Below are positions 26,977-35,636 of a stretch of DNA of 64,000 nt, one piece after another. Position 1 is the stretch's first letter. Each line of letters starts with the position of its first letter. Below the pieces are notes generated by a model. The model saw nothing but the letters and a program-made list of their open reading frames with translations, ran no database searches and was not told where the DNA came from. The DNA is taken from positions 1 to 64,000 of the forward strand of contig NZ_JBAHUR010000016.1 in assembly GCF_036689815.1 (NCBI RefSeq), written 5' to 3'. The stretch is from Magnetovibrio sp. PR-2 (GTDB taxonomy: Bacteria > Pseudomonadota > Alphaproteobacteria > Rhodospirillales > Magnetovibrionaceae). The translations under genes and the position numbers were made by a program.

Positions 26977-27192
26977 TTAGGCTGACGCGTCTTCTGCGGC
27001 TTTCAAAGCCGCTGCGGCGTCTTGCCATGCTTTACAAGCGTCATAGGTGTCTTGGGCGATTTGCGGCAGCTCTTCAAAGGCTGCGGGCAGGCGGTCCTCC
27101 ACCAGATCGTGGAGTTCCATCGCTTTTTCGGATGCAATGCGTTTTGCTCTGCGTTCGGCCTTTTTTATGGCCTTCATTTCATCGTCAGTCAT
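26977..27192 (-). CDS. Small nif-associated metalloprotein (CCE_0567 type)
   Basis: A 71-residue helical protein with the DUF683 pattern AMELHDLVEDRLPAAFEELPQIAQDTYDACKAW. Members are conserved in nif clusters next to the nifX-associated gene and bind metal; the role is not defined. It starts 12 bases after the nifX-associated gene, with GGAAAG ahead of it. Confidence 0.9.
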   Translation of the reverse strand: MTDDEMKAIKKAERRAKRIASEKAMELHDLVEDRLPAAFEELPQIAQDTYDACKAWQDAAAALKAAEDASA

Positions 27193-27204
27193 CGGTCTTT
27201 CCTC

Positions 27205-27675
27205 TTACATACCTGCGACTTCAGGGTGTGAGCCGACGATGCCCGTTGCCACGGACAAAAGCTTGTCGGCTTCGTCTTTCATTTTCGACAGCGTGGCAAA
27301 GCCAAAACGGTGCACATCGCGCAAGGACTTATCCATCACCACAAGCTTGCCAACGGTAATGATGGCGCGCCCAAACCCTTCGTGGGAGATGTTGATCATG
27401 GGCACCGCCATTTTGCCGCACTCGGCTTCGGTTTGGGCGGCAATGGCGTTGTAGAACGCTTTGACCCGTGCCAAGGTTTCTTCGTCCGGATCGCCGACGA
27501 TGGGAATTTCGCGTTTGCGTTCCTTGGTCATAATCAGCGGGTCCAAAATTTCAATGTCGGCTGCCGTGTCATAAACGCCGTAGCTATCTGTGGCGCGGAT
27601 TTGGCGAACCATTTCTTTAACAAAATCTGTATCCAAGACCGGATCTTTCGGGTCGATCACAAAATCTTCGCTCAT
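27205..27675 (-). CDS. NifX-associated nitrogen fixation protein (DUF269)
   Basis: A 156-residue protein with the DUF269 signature PLIMTKERKREIPIVGDPDEETL and MAVPMINISHEGFGRAIITVGKLVVMDKSLRDVHRFGF. These proteins always occur close to nifX, and may bind or protect FeMo-co precursors. ATG at 27675 overlaps the rseC stop (ATGA), showing coupling; the longer frame is ignored. Confidence 0.94.
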   Translation of the reverse strand: MSEDFVIDPKDPVLDTDFVKEMVRQIRATDSYGVYDTAADIEILDPLIMTKERKREIPIVGDPDEETLARVKAFYNAIAAQTEAECGKMAVPMINISHEGFGRAIITVGKLVVMDKSLRDVHRFGFATLSKMKDEADKLLSVATGIVGSHPEVAGM

Positions 27676-28109
27676 GAACTTGCTCCTTTGAGAATATGCA
27701 TTTTCGGCAGACGGCTTTTCGCCGCCAGCCCGCGTGTACACAACAAACCAATAATCAATCCGCCCAGCGCACCAAGGGCCTGGACGCCATCGCCTGCACC
27801 GTTCAGGGCCGCAGTCGACGCACCAATCACCAAGCCCAGTGCGGGCGGGGCGTAAGCAATAAATGCGGCCTTCACCAAACCGTCTTGGCTGCAGCCCAGT
27901 TCCAACGTGTCGCCCACTTGGGCCACGCCGGGTTTTAATTCCATCTTCATGCTCTGCGTGGCGGTGAGACCACCCAGCAAAGACATGCCGCAGCCATCCG
28001 TTTTCGAACAGCTTTTGCAGGCCGATCGACGCGGCACGTTCAACACCAAACCGCCGTCTTTATCTTCGACGACGGTGGCCGTAACGGAGCTGATGCGCTC
28101 TTCACTCAT
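27672..28109 (-). CDS. rseC: RseC/SoxR-reducing-type membrane protein
   Basis: A 145-residue inner-membrane protein. The N-terminal part has the RseC cysteine motif CKSCSKTDGCG near 28-38, then two membrane helices (about 72-92 and 98-118). In Escherichia coli RseC works with the Rsx complex, the counterpart of Rnf, to reduce SoxR. Here it sits inside the nifENX operon, coupled at both ends, while rnfABCDGEH lies 20 kb away. A role in assembling or maintaining the nitrogenase-linked Rnf complex is a reasonable inference. Confidence 0.85.
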   Translation of the reverse strand: MSEERISSVTATVVEDKDGGLVLNVPRRSACKSCSKTDGCGMSLLGGLTATQSMKMELKPGVAQVGDTLELGCSQDGLVKAAFIAYAPPALGLVIGASTAALNGAGDGVQALGALGGLIIGLLCTRGLAAKSRLPKMHILKGASS

Positions 28110-28581
28110 CCCAACCTTCGTCCTCCATGGCGTCAAAACGGGTGGCGTCTTTTTCACCGTCCAACGCACGGGCGATCCAGGCACTAGGGCCTTGGCGAAT
28201 TTCGTCTTGCAGCTGACCCACCAACTGATTGATCGGCGTATTGGGCGCAACCTTCATGGGCTGCACACCAATGCGAGCCAGCTTGGATATGGCGGAGCCG
28301 CCGATGGCTTGCACATAAACGGCAGAGCACGTCGACAAAGCCTCTATCTTCGCTTCCAGCTTGTCTTCGTTGCCATCCTGGGACAGCTCGCCAAATTCAA
28401 CCGCGTCGGTGATGGTGGCGTTGTCCATGTCCACGTCATACATGACGAACGACTTGGCCGAGCCGAAGTGCTGATCCACATGGCGGCGATCGGTAGACGC
28501 AAATGCGATTTTCAAAGCACCGGGCATGGCGTCCTCCTCAATGGCTGAGTCCAGAACCCGGAGATGCCGAGCTATGGGCAT
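28102..28581 (-). CDS. nifX: NifX, FeMo-co precursor carrier
   Basis: A 159-residue protein of the NifX/NifB-C fold: ALKIAFASTDRRHVDQHFGSAKSFVMYDV, then VYVQAIGGSAISKLARIGVQPMKV. NifX binds NifB-co and VK-cluster on their way to NifEN. ATG at 28581 follows GGAGAC at a good distance; longer starts are less likely. It overlaps the end of nifN by 44 bases and the start of rseC by 8. Confidence 0.93.
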   Translation of the reverse strand: MPIARHLRVLDSAIEEDAMPGALKIAFASTDRRHVDQHFGSAKSFVMYDVDMDNATITDAVEFGELSQDGNEDKLEAKIEALSTCSAVYVQAIGGSAISKLARIGVQPMKVAPNTPINQLVGQLQDEIRQGPSAWIARALDGEKDATRFDAMEDEGWDE

Positions 28582-29953
28582 GGCTTCCGTCTCCTTCTTC
28601 AGATTGGCCATAGGTGTGCTGTGCGTAAGTGGAGGCATAGGGTTCGACTTCGCCTTTGTGCGTGGACAGCATCAAGTTGCCCAGATCAAAGAACGCATCG
28701 CGCGTGCCCGCGTAACCCATCCATGTTTTGCGGAACCCGCCCAGAATGTCGAACTGCGGAAATCCTGCACGCAGCAGCGGAACACCTAAGCGTCCTGCTG
28801 ACTGCACACAGTGCGAATTGCCCAAAAGCAATTCGACCTCCCCCTCGCTCGATAACTGTTCCAAATCTTCCAAGTCGCCAACTTTGACGGTGTCGCAAGG
28901 CAAAGCCTTCAAGACATTGGCCGCAGCGGGTGCCACGGCGGCGATGACTTCTGCGCCCAAGCCCGTAACCCAGTCGGCCAAGGTTTTGAGCAAATCGGGA
29001 TCGGCAGCAATGGCAATGCGCGCTTGGCCGATGGAAAAATGTGCGTCCAACATGGCGTCTTGCAACTGCGCGCGTTGACGCATCAGCTTTTTGGGTGCGG
29101 CGTTGCCACTGATCTTCATCAGTGCGGCAACGAATTCGTCCATTAAATCGATGCCCATCAGGTGATCGAAGCGAAAGTCTTCAACACCCGTGCGTTCTTT
29201 TAGGCGATCCGCAGCAGGTGCCAAAGACGCACCGATGACGATGGTCGCCTGGGCGCTGCCTGCCGAACGAATATCGGCGATGTCCGTTCCGCCCGTCGTC
29301 AACGGGTTGAAATCCGTTTCTGGCAAATGCCCGTCGAGACTGCCGGAAATGTCCGGAATGACAACCGGGTCAAGACCGAACATCTCAACAATATCTTTGA
29401 TCTCTTCAATATCGCCAGGCGTCAGGTGCGCGCCCACCAAGATGTTGACGCGGTTTTCAACCTTTTCTGACACGGGCTGAACCAACGCATCAATGACAGC
29501 ATCGACGGCCTTGGCATAACCGCTTTCGAAACACCCGGTGAAGTCCGGGGTGTCAATGGGAATGACAGGGATGTCGTCGTATGCGGGATGCTTTTTACGG
29601 AACTCAGCAATGGCCAAGCGAATGTCGGAGCCTTGGGTTTCCGAAAGCCCGGTGGTCGGCAGGCCGATGATGGCCGGTTTCGACTTTTCGCAAATGGTCG
29701 CCAAGCCTTCGACAACGTTGTCTTCAGAGCCCATAACCGTGGACACCTGATCCATCGCCGTGGTTTGCAGCGGAATCGGTTCGCGGAAGTGACGCACGAA
29801 AAAGACTTTACCGAACGCCGTGCAGCCTTGTGAGCCATGCAACATGGGGATCGCCCGGTCAAGGCCGAGGAACACCAGCGCCGCACCAATGGTTTGGCTG
29901 GATTTCAACGGTTGGACGGACAGTGCTTTTTTGCGTTTGATCAACTCAACCAT
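28538..29953 (-). CDS. nifN: NifN, FeMo-co scaffold subunit
   Basis: A 471-residue paralogue of NifK, forming the NifE2N2 scaffold on which NifB-co becomes FeMo-co. The start has KRKKALSVQPLKSSQTIGAALVFLGLDRAIPMLHGSQGCTAF with the cluster-ligand Cys. The normal nitrogenase fold continues, with IIGLPTTGLSETQGSDI. It begins 3 bases after nifE, so the two are coupled. Confidence 0.96.
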   Translation of the reverse strand: MVELIKRKKALSVQPLKSSQTIGAALVFLGLDRAIPMLHGSQGCTAFGKVFFVRHFREPIPLQTTAMDQVSTVMGSEDNVVEGLATICEKSKPAIIGLPTTGLSETQGSDIRLAIAEFRKKHPAYDDIPVIPIDTPDFTGCFESGYAKAVDAVIDALVQPVSEKVENRVNILVGAHLTPGDIEEIKDIVEMFGLDPVVIPDISGSLDGHLPETDFNPLTTGGTDIADIRSAGSAQATIVIGASLAPAADRLKERTGVEDFRFDHLMGIDLMDEFVAALMKISGNAAPKKLMRQRAQLQDAMLDAHFSIGQARIAIAADPDLLKTLADWVTGLGAEVIAAVAPAAANVLKALPCDTVKVGDLEDLEQLSSEGEVELLLGNSHCVQSAGRLGVPLLRAGFPQFDILGGFRKTWMGYAGTRDAFFDLGNLMLSTHKGEVEPYASTYAQHTYGQSEEGDGSHAHSSASPGSGLSH

Positions 29954-29956
29954 AAC

Positions 29957-31345
29957 TTAAGCCTCCCCTTCCAAATCCCAGGGGGCGGGCTTGCGCACCG
30001 CATCCCACACCGGGTTTTCCAAAGACAGAGCAAGCTGGCGTGCCAACTCGACCATGCCTTCATAACCGGCGTAAGCGAATTCGCGTTCTTGGTTGATGTC
30101 CAAGAACGGCACGCGGGCTTTCAAAGCCGTGTACATGTTGCGACCACCGGCAATCAAGATGTCGGCTTTGAGTTCGGCAACCGTGTCCAACAATTTGCGC
30201 GGATTGCCGTCTTCGATCATCACGGCCTCTTCGCCCATGAGATCGCGGATGCGCGCCTTGTCTTCTTCGGTAGATTTTTTGGTGCCCGTCGCGACCACTT
30301 CCAGACCAAGGTCTTGAAGTGCAGCCACAATGGACCACGACTTCACACCGCCCGTATAGAGCAACACGCGTTTGCCTTTGAGGCGTTCGCGCCAGGGTTC
30401 CAAGCGTTCGTCCAAACGTTTTTCTTCGCGTTCGATCAGAGCTTCTGTGCGCGCACTCAAATCATCATCACCGATGATCTCGGCAAATTTGCGCAGCGCC
30501 ATGTTCATGTCAGACGTTCCGTAGAAGCTGCCTTCGAACCATGGCGTGCCATAGGTGTCTTCCAGCTTGCGCGCCACATTGATCATGGCTTTGGAGCACA
30601 CCATCATGTTGACTTCGGCGCGGTGCATGGTCTGCACCTCGGAAAAGCGTGTGTCGCCAGACAGCGAGCCCAAGATGCGCAGGCCCAGCTCATCCAAGAT
30701 GGGCGTAACATGCCAGAGTTCGCCGGCAATGTTGTATTCACCGACCAGCGTAATGTCGTGAACTTGGATGCCGTCGCGTTGCAGGTGATCAGGAACCGGA
30801 TCCGGTTCGCGGGTGCCGATGACATGTTTGACCATGGCCTCGCCCGCGATGCGGTTACCTAAGTTCTTGGTGCCGTAAAAGCCTGCGCCGTCCACCGGAA
30901 TGACCGGAACCCCCCAACGTTCTGCGGCTTCTTTGCAGATGGCGTCCACATCGTCACCGATGAGGGCAGGAATGCAGGTGTTGTAGACAAACACAGCCGC
31001 CGGGTTGTGACCTTCGACGGCTTGTTTAATGGAGTGGAACAGGCGCTTTTCACTGCGGCCCATAATAATGTCTTGTTCGGTGAGGTCCGTGGTCATGCCC
31101 ACACGCCACATCTTCGGTCCCGAAGAGCGCGTGCCGCGGTTGTCCCAACTGGACCCTGCACAAGCGATCGCCCCGTGCACCACATGAGCCACGTCGGCGA
31201 TGGGTAAAAGCGCGATTTGAGCCCCGTCAAACGAGCACCCGCCCGCTGCAGCACCCGGTTTGGGCCGAGCACAACCGGACTTTTCCTTGTGGTTGTGACC
31301 ACAAGCAGGTTCGTCTAGAAGTTCGGCGATGTCTTGTGGCTTCAT
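29957..31345 (-). CDS. nifE: NifE, FeMo-co scaffold subunit
   Basis: A 462-residue paralogue of NifD. Ligand and structural motifs include [20 protein letters not shown] near 23-42, [15 protein letters not shown] and [22 protein letters not shown]. The C-terminal part has [13 protein letters not shown], as in NifD. I choose ATG at 31345 ([10 protein letters not shown]); a GTG four codons earlier is possible. It leads the nifENX-rseC-...-apbE unit behind a -24/-12 promoter. Confidence 0.96.
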   Translation of the reverse strand: MKPQDIAELLDEPACGHNHKEKSGCARPKPGAAAGGCSFDGAQIALLPIADVAHVVHGAIACAGSSWDNRGTRSSGPKMWRVGMTTDLTEQDIIMGRSEKRLFHSIKQAVEGHNPAAVFVYNTCIPALIGDDVDAICKEAAERWGVPVIPVDGAGFYGTKNLGNRIAGEAMVKHVIGTREPDPVPDHLQRDGIQVHDITLVGEYNIAGELWHVTPILDELGLRILGSLSGDTRFSEVQTMHRAEVNMMVCSKAMINVARKLEDTYGTPWFEGSFYGTSDMNMALRKFAEIIGDDDLSARTEALIEREEKRLDERLEPWRERLKGKRVLLYTGGVKSWSIVAALQDLGLEVVATGTKKSTEEDKARIRDLMGEEAVMIEDGNPRKLLDTVAELKADILIAGGRNMYTALKARVPFLDINQEREFAYAGYEGMVELARQLALSLENPVWDAVRKPAPWDLEGEA

Positions 31346-31383
31346 TTTTCCGTCCACTTTGTTGCTGTTGCTGGGCTCAGCTT

Positions 31384-31399
31384 TGCAACTCTTGTACCA
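31384..31399 (-). promoter_or_regulatory. Sigma-54 promoter of nifENX
   Basis: On the minus strand TTGGTACAAGAGTTGCA has GG and GC exactly 10 bases apart. The -12 half is perfect and the -24 half has one mismatch (TGGTAC). It lies 39 bases before the nifE start. Confidence 0.8.
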
Positions 31400-31443
31400 A
31401 CACTTAACATGTTGATATTGTGAACCTTTCCCATTTTCAGAAT

Positions 31444-31459
31444 TGTCACCTTTGCGACA
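31444..31459. promoter_or_regulatory. NifA upstream activator site (nifENX)
   Basis: TGTCACCTTTGCGACA fits TGT-N10-ACA exactly, about 46-61 bases upstream of the -24 element. Confidence 0.82.
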
Positions 31460-31474
31460 AAGACAACAAACAGC

Positions 31475-32428
31475 CTAGAAGGTGTAGTTGTCCTCAATCC
31501 AGCCCTTCAAGACCTTTACATCGCGTTCAGGCAGGTAGTCGTAAGGCCCGGTGACGTCTTCATAGACCGCGCGGGCGACCCCTTCCAAGTTCTTGTCCAA
31601 GCCCGCGACCATGCAGAAATACCACGCCATGGGGTATCCTGCCGCACGGTCATAGGCTAACAAGAAGTTGTGCAAATCGACCCCACGCTCCGCCATATTC
31701 GGGAGCGGCGGCAGGCCTTCTTTAGCGGTGCTGACCGGGGTGGCTTGCAAGCGGCGTTCGCCAAAGCGGTCTTTAAAAATCGACATCTTCAGAACAAAGC
31801 GCCGCATGAACTTGCGAGACGCCGCGCTGGACGCCAGCCAATCTTCGAAAAAGCGCAACGTGAACAAAGAGCCGCCGTAGCTGCCTTCGCGCATATCGTT
31901 ATAGGCTTCCGCAATGTCCCAAGTCTGGCGCAATTCATAAATCGCAGCACCCAGAGACGTCGGATCGACTTTGACCGGCTCGTCGGGGCTCAACAAGTCT
32001 TCCACCGCGTCGGGCGGATTTTCAGGATCGAACAGAACACGGTCGGTAATTTCGCGTAGTTCATTGACTTCGACTTGGATGAAGTCCCAAGGCTCATCCC
32101 CCGTTTTGGCCGTCAGATAATGCGTGGTGCCGCACATTTTGGTGGCGAGCAGGCCATCGTCTTCGTGGCGGATGAACAGATCCATCAGATCGTCCGCGCC
32201 TTCATGTTCGATCCAAGCCAACAAGTTGTCGGAAATGCGATTGCCTTGGGCATCGACAACACCACCCACCCGGTGCCAACCTTTGCGCGATGAGACCAGT
32301 TCCCATTCACGGTCCGGAAAAACCGTGCTCAACACTTGCACCAGCTCGCCGTGCCCCGGCTGCGGACGGGTGTTAGAGATTTCACGCTCTAGCTTTTCAA
32401 GCGGTTCGGGGGGCAGTGCCGCGTTCAT
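31475..32428 (-). CDS. Unrecognised 317-residue protein at the end of the nifHDK unit
   Basis: I do not recognise this protein. It has no signal peptide, membrane segment or metal motif. The N-terminal third contains GWHRVGGVVDAQGNRISDNLLAWIEHEGADDLMDLFIRHEDDG and resembles a small alpha-beta domain; the rest is helical, with several aromatic clusters (LRFFEDWLASSAASRKFMRRFVLKM). It overlaps the preceding 87-residue gene by 4 bases, so it is cotranslated with it and belongs to the nifHDKT-fdx-nifY unit. The position suggests a nitrogenase-related job; the sequence gives no more. Confidence 0.82.
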   Translation of the reverse strand: MNAALPPEPLEKLEREISNTRPQPGHGELVQVLSTVFPDREWELVSSRKGWHRVGGVVDAQGNRISDNLLAWIEHEGADDLMDLFIRHEDDGLLATKMCGTTHYLTAKTGDEPWDFIQVEVNELREITDRVLFDPENPPDAVEDLLSPDEPVKVDPTSLGAAIYELRQTWDIAEAYNDMREGSYGGSLFTLRFFEDWLASSAASRKFMRRFVLKMSIFKDRFGERRLQATPVSTAKEGLPPLPNMAERGVDLHNFLLAYDRAAGYPMAWYFCMVAGLDKNLEGVARAVYEDVTGPYDYLPERDVKVLKGWIEDNYTF

Positions 32429-32688
32429 TCGCTCAGCTCCGCAATCAAAACGCCGGTAGCGGATTCAGGATACTTGGTGATTTTGAGACAATGCTCGGAG
32501 CCGTCCACCACATATACGTTGGCTTTTTCGCCCTCGCGCACAGGCTCTTCCAGGCACAGCTCGTCTTCGAAGCAATGGGTGAAGTGCAAGTCCGGCCATT
32601 TGGGGCGCATCTCTTTGATGCAGTCCGCTTCACCACCCAGCTCGTCGGCCATAGCCATAATGTCGTCTAGGACTTTGTCTTCGATCAT
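32425..32688 (-). CDS. Small conserved protein downstream of nifY
   Basis: An 87-residue protein beginning MIEDKVLDDIMAMADELGGEADCIKEMRPKWPDLHF, with three cysteines (in ADCIK, HCFEDELC and HCLK) and a beta-rich C-terminus. It overlaps the nifY stop by 4 bases and the following gene by 4 bases, so all three are tightly coupled. I do not recognise the family with confidence. The frame reaches further upstream but only through nifY. Confidence 0.78.
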   Translation of the reverse strand: MIEDKVLDDIMAMADELGGEADCIKEMRPKWPDLHFTHCFEDELCLEEPVREGEKANVYVVDGSEHCLKITKYPESATGVLIAELSE

Positions 32689-33380
32689 GAGCTTTGGATC
32701 CTTGCGCGTTCTTCCGCACTCACGCCCATGACTTTTGCCAACCAAGGCGGCGGATTGGAACCGATGACGGAGGACAGTTCTTCCAGAACCTCGCGTGCCT
32801 TGCCACCGTTGGGCTTTTTGATGGGGTGTACGTCTTGGCGCACCACCTTGGCCGCAGCGGGGCCGCCAATGGACACAATGAACAGAACTTGGCAATCGCT
32901 GATCAGGTCTGCGCGGAATTTGTTTTTGTCATCGGCTTCGATGTCGTCTTCGGTCAAGCGCACATCAATCAAGCGAATTTCTTCGCTGGACACTTGGTAG
33001 ACCAAAAAGCGCGAGCACGATCCGAAATGACCGTCCATATCTTCTGCACCATTGGAGGCAACCGCCACACGGATTGATCCGGGCATGTCGCCATCTTCAT
33101 AAGGGGTGGTTTCAGGCAGCTCAACATCCGCAGATCCGGCTTTGCCTTTGAGGATCAGCAGCGCTTCTTTCAAGGCACCGCGCGGGGCACCAAAAAGCTT
33201 GCCGCCGTCAGCTGTGCGCAATTTTTCAATGCTGAGACCCGCAATTTTCTTTTCGCTGGGCGGCAAGCCTACGGCTGCGCCGACAATACCCAACATATCT
33301 GCAGGCGAAACATCCGGGAGAGCCTTGGAAGCCAAGCCAATGCGCAGGGCCATATTCTGAGTAAGTTCTGTTTCGCTCAT
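32685..33380 (-). CDS. nifY: NifY/NafY-type cofactor carrier
   Basis: A 231-residue protein with two parts. The N-terminal helical domain (about 10-90) has LASKALPDVSPADMLGIVGAAVGLPPSEKKI, like the sterile-alpha-type apo-dinitrogenase-binding domain of NafY. The C-terminal domain (about 105-225) has SIRVAVASNGAEDMDGHFGSCSRFLVYQV, the NifX-like FeMo-co binding fold with its His. It follows nifHDKT and a ferredoxin, as nifY does in gammaproteobacteria. GGAGC precedes the start. Confidence 0.9.
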   Translation of the reverse strand: MSETELTQNMALRIGLASKALPDVSPADMLGIVGAAVGLPPSEKKIAGLSIEKLRTADGGKLFGAPRGALKEALLILKGKAGSADVELPETTPYEDGDMPGSIRVAVASNGAEDMDGHFGSCSRFLVYQVSSEEIRLIDVRLTEDDIEADDKNKFRADLISDCQVLFIVSIGGPAAAKVVRQDVHPIKKPNGGKAREVLEELSSVIGSNPPPWLAKVMGVSAEERARIQSS

Positions 33381-33421
33381 ATCATTGCTCCTAGGATGTT
33401 TTGTTTTTTTAGGGGATGAGA

Positions 33422-33446
33422 GGCCGCCCCAAACAGTGAGGCGGCC
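33422..33446 (-). terminator. GC-rich hairpin between ferredoxin and nifY
   Basis: GGCCGCC (33422-33428) pairs with GGCGGCC (33440-33446) around an 11-base loop. It has no adjacent T tract on the minus strand, so it is more likely an attenuating or mRNA-stabilising structure than a full terminator. Confidence 0.5.
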
Positions 33447-33454
33447 AGGCTCAA

Positions 33455-33652
33455 TCAGTCGAGGAACACGATGCAATCGTCTTCCATGCACACGTCAATG
33501 CACTGGGGCATATCGGCTTCGCCGTCGCATTCCGTGCAAGTGTCGGTCGTCACGGTGTACAGACCTTTGTGCGGAACAATTGCGTTGGTCGGGCAAACCG
33601 GTTCACAGTCGCCGCAAGCGGTGCAGATGTTGGAATCAATTTGAACAGCCAT
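33455..33652 (-). CDS. 2[4Fe-4S] ferredoxin of the nifHDK unit
   Basis: A 65-residue bacterial ferredoxin. The first cluster motif is CTACGDCEPVCPTNAI; the second is the longer-spaced CTECDGEADMPQCIDVC, as in FdxN-type nif ferredoxins. The size is normal. It lies between nifT and nifY, so it is made with the nitrogenase proteins and is a candidate direct donor to NifH. Confidence 0.95.
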   Translation of the reverse strand: MAVQIDSNICTACGDCEPVCPTNAIVPHKGLYTVTTDTCTECDGEADMPQCIDVCMEDDCIVFLD

Positions 33653-33697
33653 GGGAGAAATCTCCTCTTATTTAAAAACACAAAAACCCAGGTTCGC

Positions 33698-33910
33698 TTA
33701 AGCGCGTTTGAACCTGAGCGTCGTTGGAAATGTAGGGGGCGGACTAATGGGATCTACATACCACTTAGAGCCTTCGCCGATTTCAACTTCACCACCCCAA
33801 GCTTCGGGTGTGTCCGTTTCGACCGAGACAACGATGTCTTCCAAGTCTTTTTTGGCGACGTAGAACAGCAGTTCGCCTTTTTCGTTCTTGCGTAACATAA
33901 CGCTGGGCAT
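33698..33910 (-). CDS. nifT: NifT/FixU protein
   Basis: A 70-residue protein with the NifT pattern: PSVMLRKNEKGELLFYVAKKDLEDIVVSVE and GGEVEIGEGSKWYVDP. Its role is unclear, and mutants have little phenotype in Klebsiella and Azotobacter. ATG at 33910 follows AAGGAG; the longer frame is not needed. It lies 71 bases after nifK. Confidence 0.94.
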   Translation of the reverse strand: MPSVMLRKNEKGELLFYVAKKDLEDIVVSVETDTPEAWGGEVEIGEGSKWYVDPISPPPTFPTTLRFKRA

Positions 33911-33981
33911 CGGAAACTCCTTATCACCAGGTTTCAAAAGGCAGTTGGGCGGCAGAGCTGATGCCCTGCCGCCCCAAGGCC

Positions 33982-35553
33982 TTAGCGAACCAGGTCGTAG
34001 TTGTAGTCCGTGGTACCCATGCCGCGCGTTTCTTCGTCGAGACGTTCCAGAACCGCGTTGACCAAGGTCGTGAGGATGTACATAGCACCCTCGTAGCCCA
34101 TGGTGGTCATGCGGTGCATGTGGTGACGATCGAAGATCGGGAAGCCGATGCGGATCAGCGGAACTTCAAATTCTTTACCTTTGTGAAGCGTGTCACGTTG
34201 GATGAATTTGCCGTAGCTGTTGCCGATCATGAAGTCCGGCTTGTTGGTGAACATCAAGGAACGGAAGTGCCACAGATCTTTACCAATGTGAACTTCGGTG
34301 TCTTGACCGTACGGGCTGTCCGACAAGATTTTATCAAGATTTTTCTTGAAGCGCTTGTTGGCGTGGTTGACCAGCACGTCGGTCGGTTCAGCACCCAGTT
34401 CGAGCAAGAACTTGGTCATGCCCAAGACATAATCAGCATCGCCGTAGAGAGCGAACTTCTTACCGTGCAACCACGTGTGGCTATCGGTGATCATGTCAAC
34501 CAAGCGACCGCGTTCTTTTTCCAAGCTGGCCGGGATTTCTTTGCCCGTCAACTCAGCGACTTTCATCAAGAAAGCGTCGGTGCCTTCCAAGCCCATCGGA
34601 ATTTCGATGTCGGAAACCGGCTGTTTCCAAGTGTTCTTGGTGAACTTTTTGGACTTAACAGATTGCCACTTTTGCAAGAACAACGTGTCAATGGCGTTCG
34701 GTGCATCTTTCACTTCGTCGATGGTCGTGCCACCGTCGTACATGCGGTATTCACCATCAGCCGGCGTGTCCAAAACTTCGGAAGGATCGCACAGAAGCGT
34801 TGCATCAACACCCATTTCGCTCATCATGCGTTTCATGACACGGTAGTTGCCAAGATACGTTTCAAAGCCCGGTACGATGTTAATCTTGCCGTTGGAACCG
34901 ACTTCTTTGTCGTCCATGTGGTTCAGCGTGAAGTAACGCTGAATGCCTTCGAACATGTTGTCCCAACCGGTGGTGTGGGAACCGACGAAGCTCGGCGTGT
35001 GCGCGAACGGAGTCGGGTACTCTTGTTCGATGTGACCTTCTTTCTTGGCGTTGCCGATGAAAGCGTTCAAGTCATCACCGATGACCTCTGCCATGCACGT
35101 GGTGGAAACAGCGATCATTTCCGGTTTGTACAGAGCTTTGGCGTTTTCGAGACCGTCGAACATGTTCTTCTGGCCACCGAACACAGCTGCGTCTTCGGTC
35201 ATGCTATCGGACACACAAGCAACAGGCTCTTTGAAGTGGCGGTTGAAGTAGGTGCGGAAGTAAGCGACGCAACCTTGCGAACCGTGAACGTACGGCAGGG
35301 TCTTTTCAAAACCCAGGGCGCACAGAACGGAACCCAACGGTTGGCAAGCTTTTGCCGGGTTAACGGTCAGAGCTTCACGTTGGAAGTTCAGCTCTTGGTA
35401 TTCTTCCGTGGTGGTCCATTGAAAGACTTCGTCGATCTTTTCAGGGGCGTGCGCCTCTTCAAAGCTGTCTTTCTTGTTTTTCAGGCTTTCTTTGTAATCG
35501 TCATCGCGAAACAAAGGGTAGCTCGGTTTGATGTCTTCTACGACTTGTGACAT
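33982..35553 (-). CDS. nifK: Nitrogenase MoFe protein beta subunit NifK
   Basis: A 523-residue subunit. P-cluster ligands are in ACQPLGSVLCALG, HGSQGCVAYFR and STTCMAEVIGDDL. The long N-terminal extension of about 50 residues (FRDDDYKESLKNKKDSFEEAH) is the form seen in Azotobacter-type and related NifK. The start follows GAGGAGGAAAG. It lies 83 bases after nifD in the nifHDK unit. Confidence 0.98.
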   Translation of the reverse strand: MSQVVEDIKPSYPLFRDDDYKESLKNKKDSFEEAHAPEKIDEVFQWTTTEEYQELNFQREALTVNPAKACQPLGSVLCALGFEKTLPYVHGSQGCVAYFRTYFNRHFKEPVACVSDSMTEDAAVFGGQKNMFDGLENAKALYKPEMIAVSTTCMAEVIGDDLNAFIGNAKKEGHIEQEYPTPFAHTPSFVGSHTTGWDNMFEGIQRYFTLNHMDDKEVGSNGKINIVPGFETYLGNYRVMKRMMSEMGVDATLLCDPSEVLDTPADGEYRMYDGGTTIDEVKDAPNAIDTLFLQKWQSVKSKKFTKNTWKQPVSDIEIPMGLEGTDAFLMKVAELTGKEIPASLEKERGRLVDMITDSHTWLHGKKFALYGDADYVLGMTKFLLELGAEPTDVLVNHANKRFKKNLDKILSDSPYGQDTEVHIGKDLWHFRSLMFTNKPDFMIGNSYGKFIQRDTLHKGKEFEVPLIRIGFPIFDRHHMHRMTTMGYEGAMYILTTLVNAVLERLDEETRGMGTTDYNYDLVR

Positions 35554-35636
35554 TTTCTTTCCTCCTCCCGCTCACCAATCTGTGACAACGGGTTAAAGGT
35601 GAATGTTTGAGCGTTCCTTACGAAACGTTCGGGGGG

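Noticed and set aside
33961-35550. 529-codon open frame opposite nifK
   Set aside because: Shadow of nifK: it has no family signature and lies fully antisense to a certain gene. High G+C at codon position three makes such frames common here.
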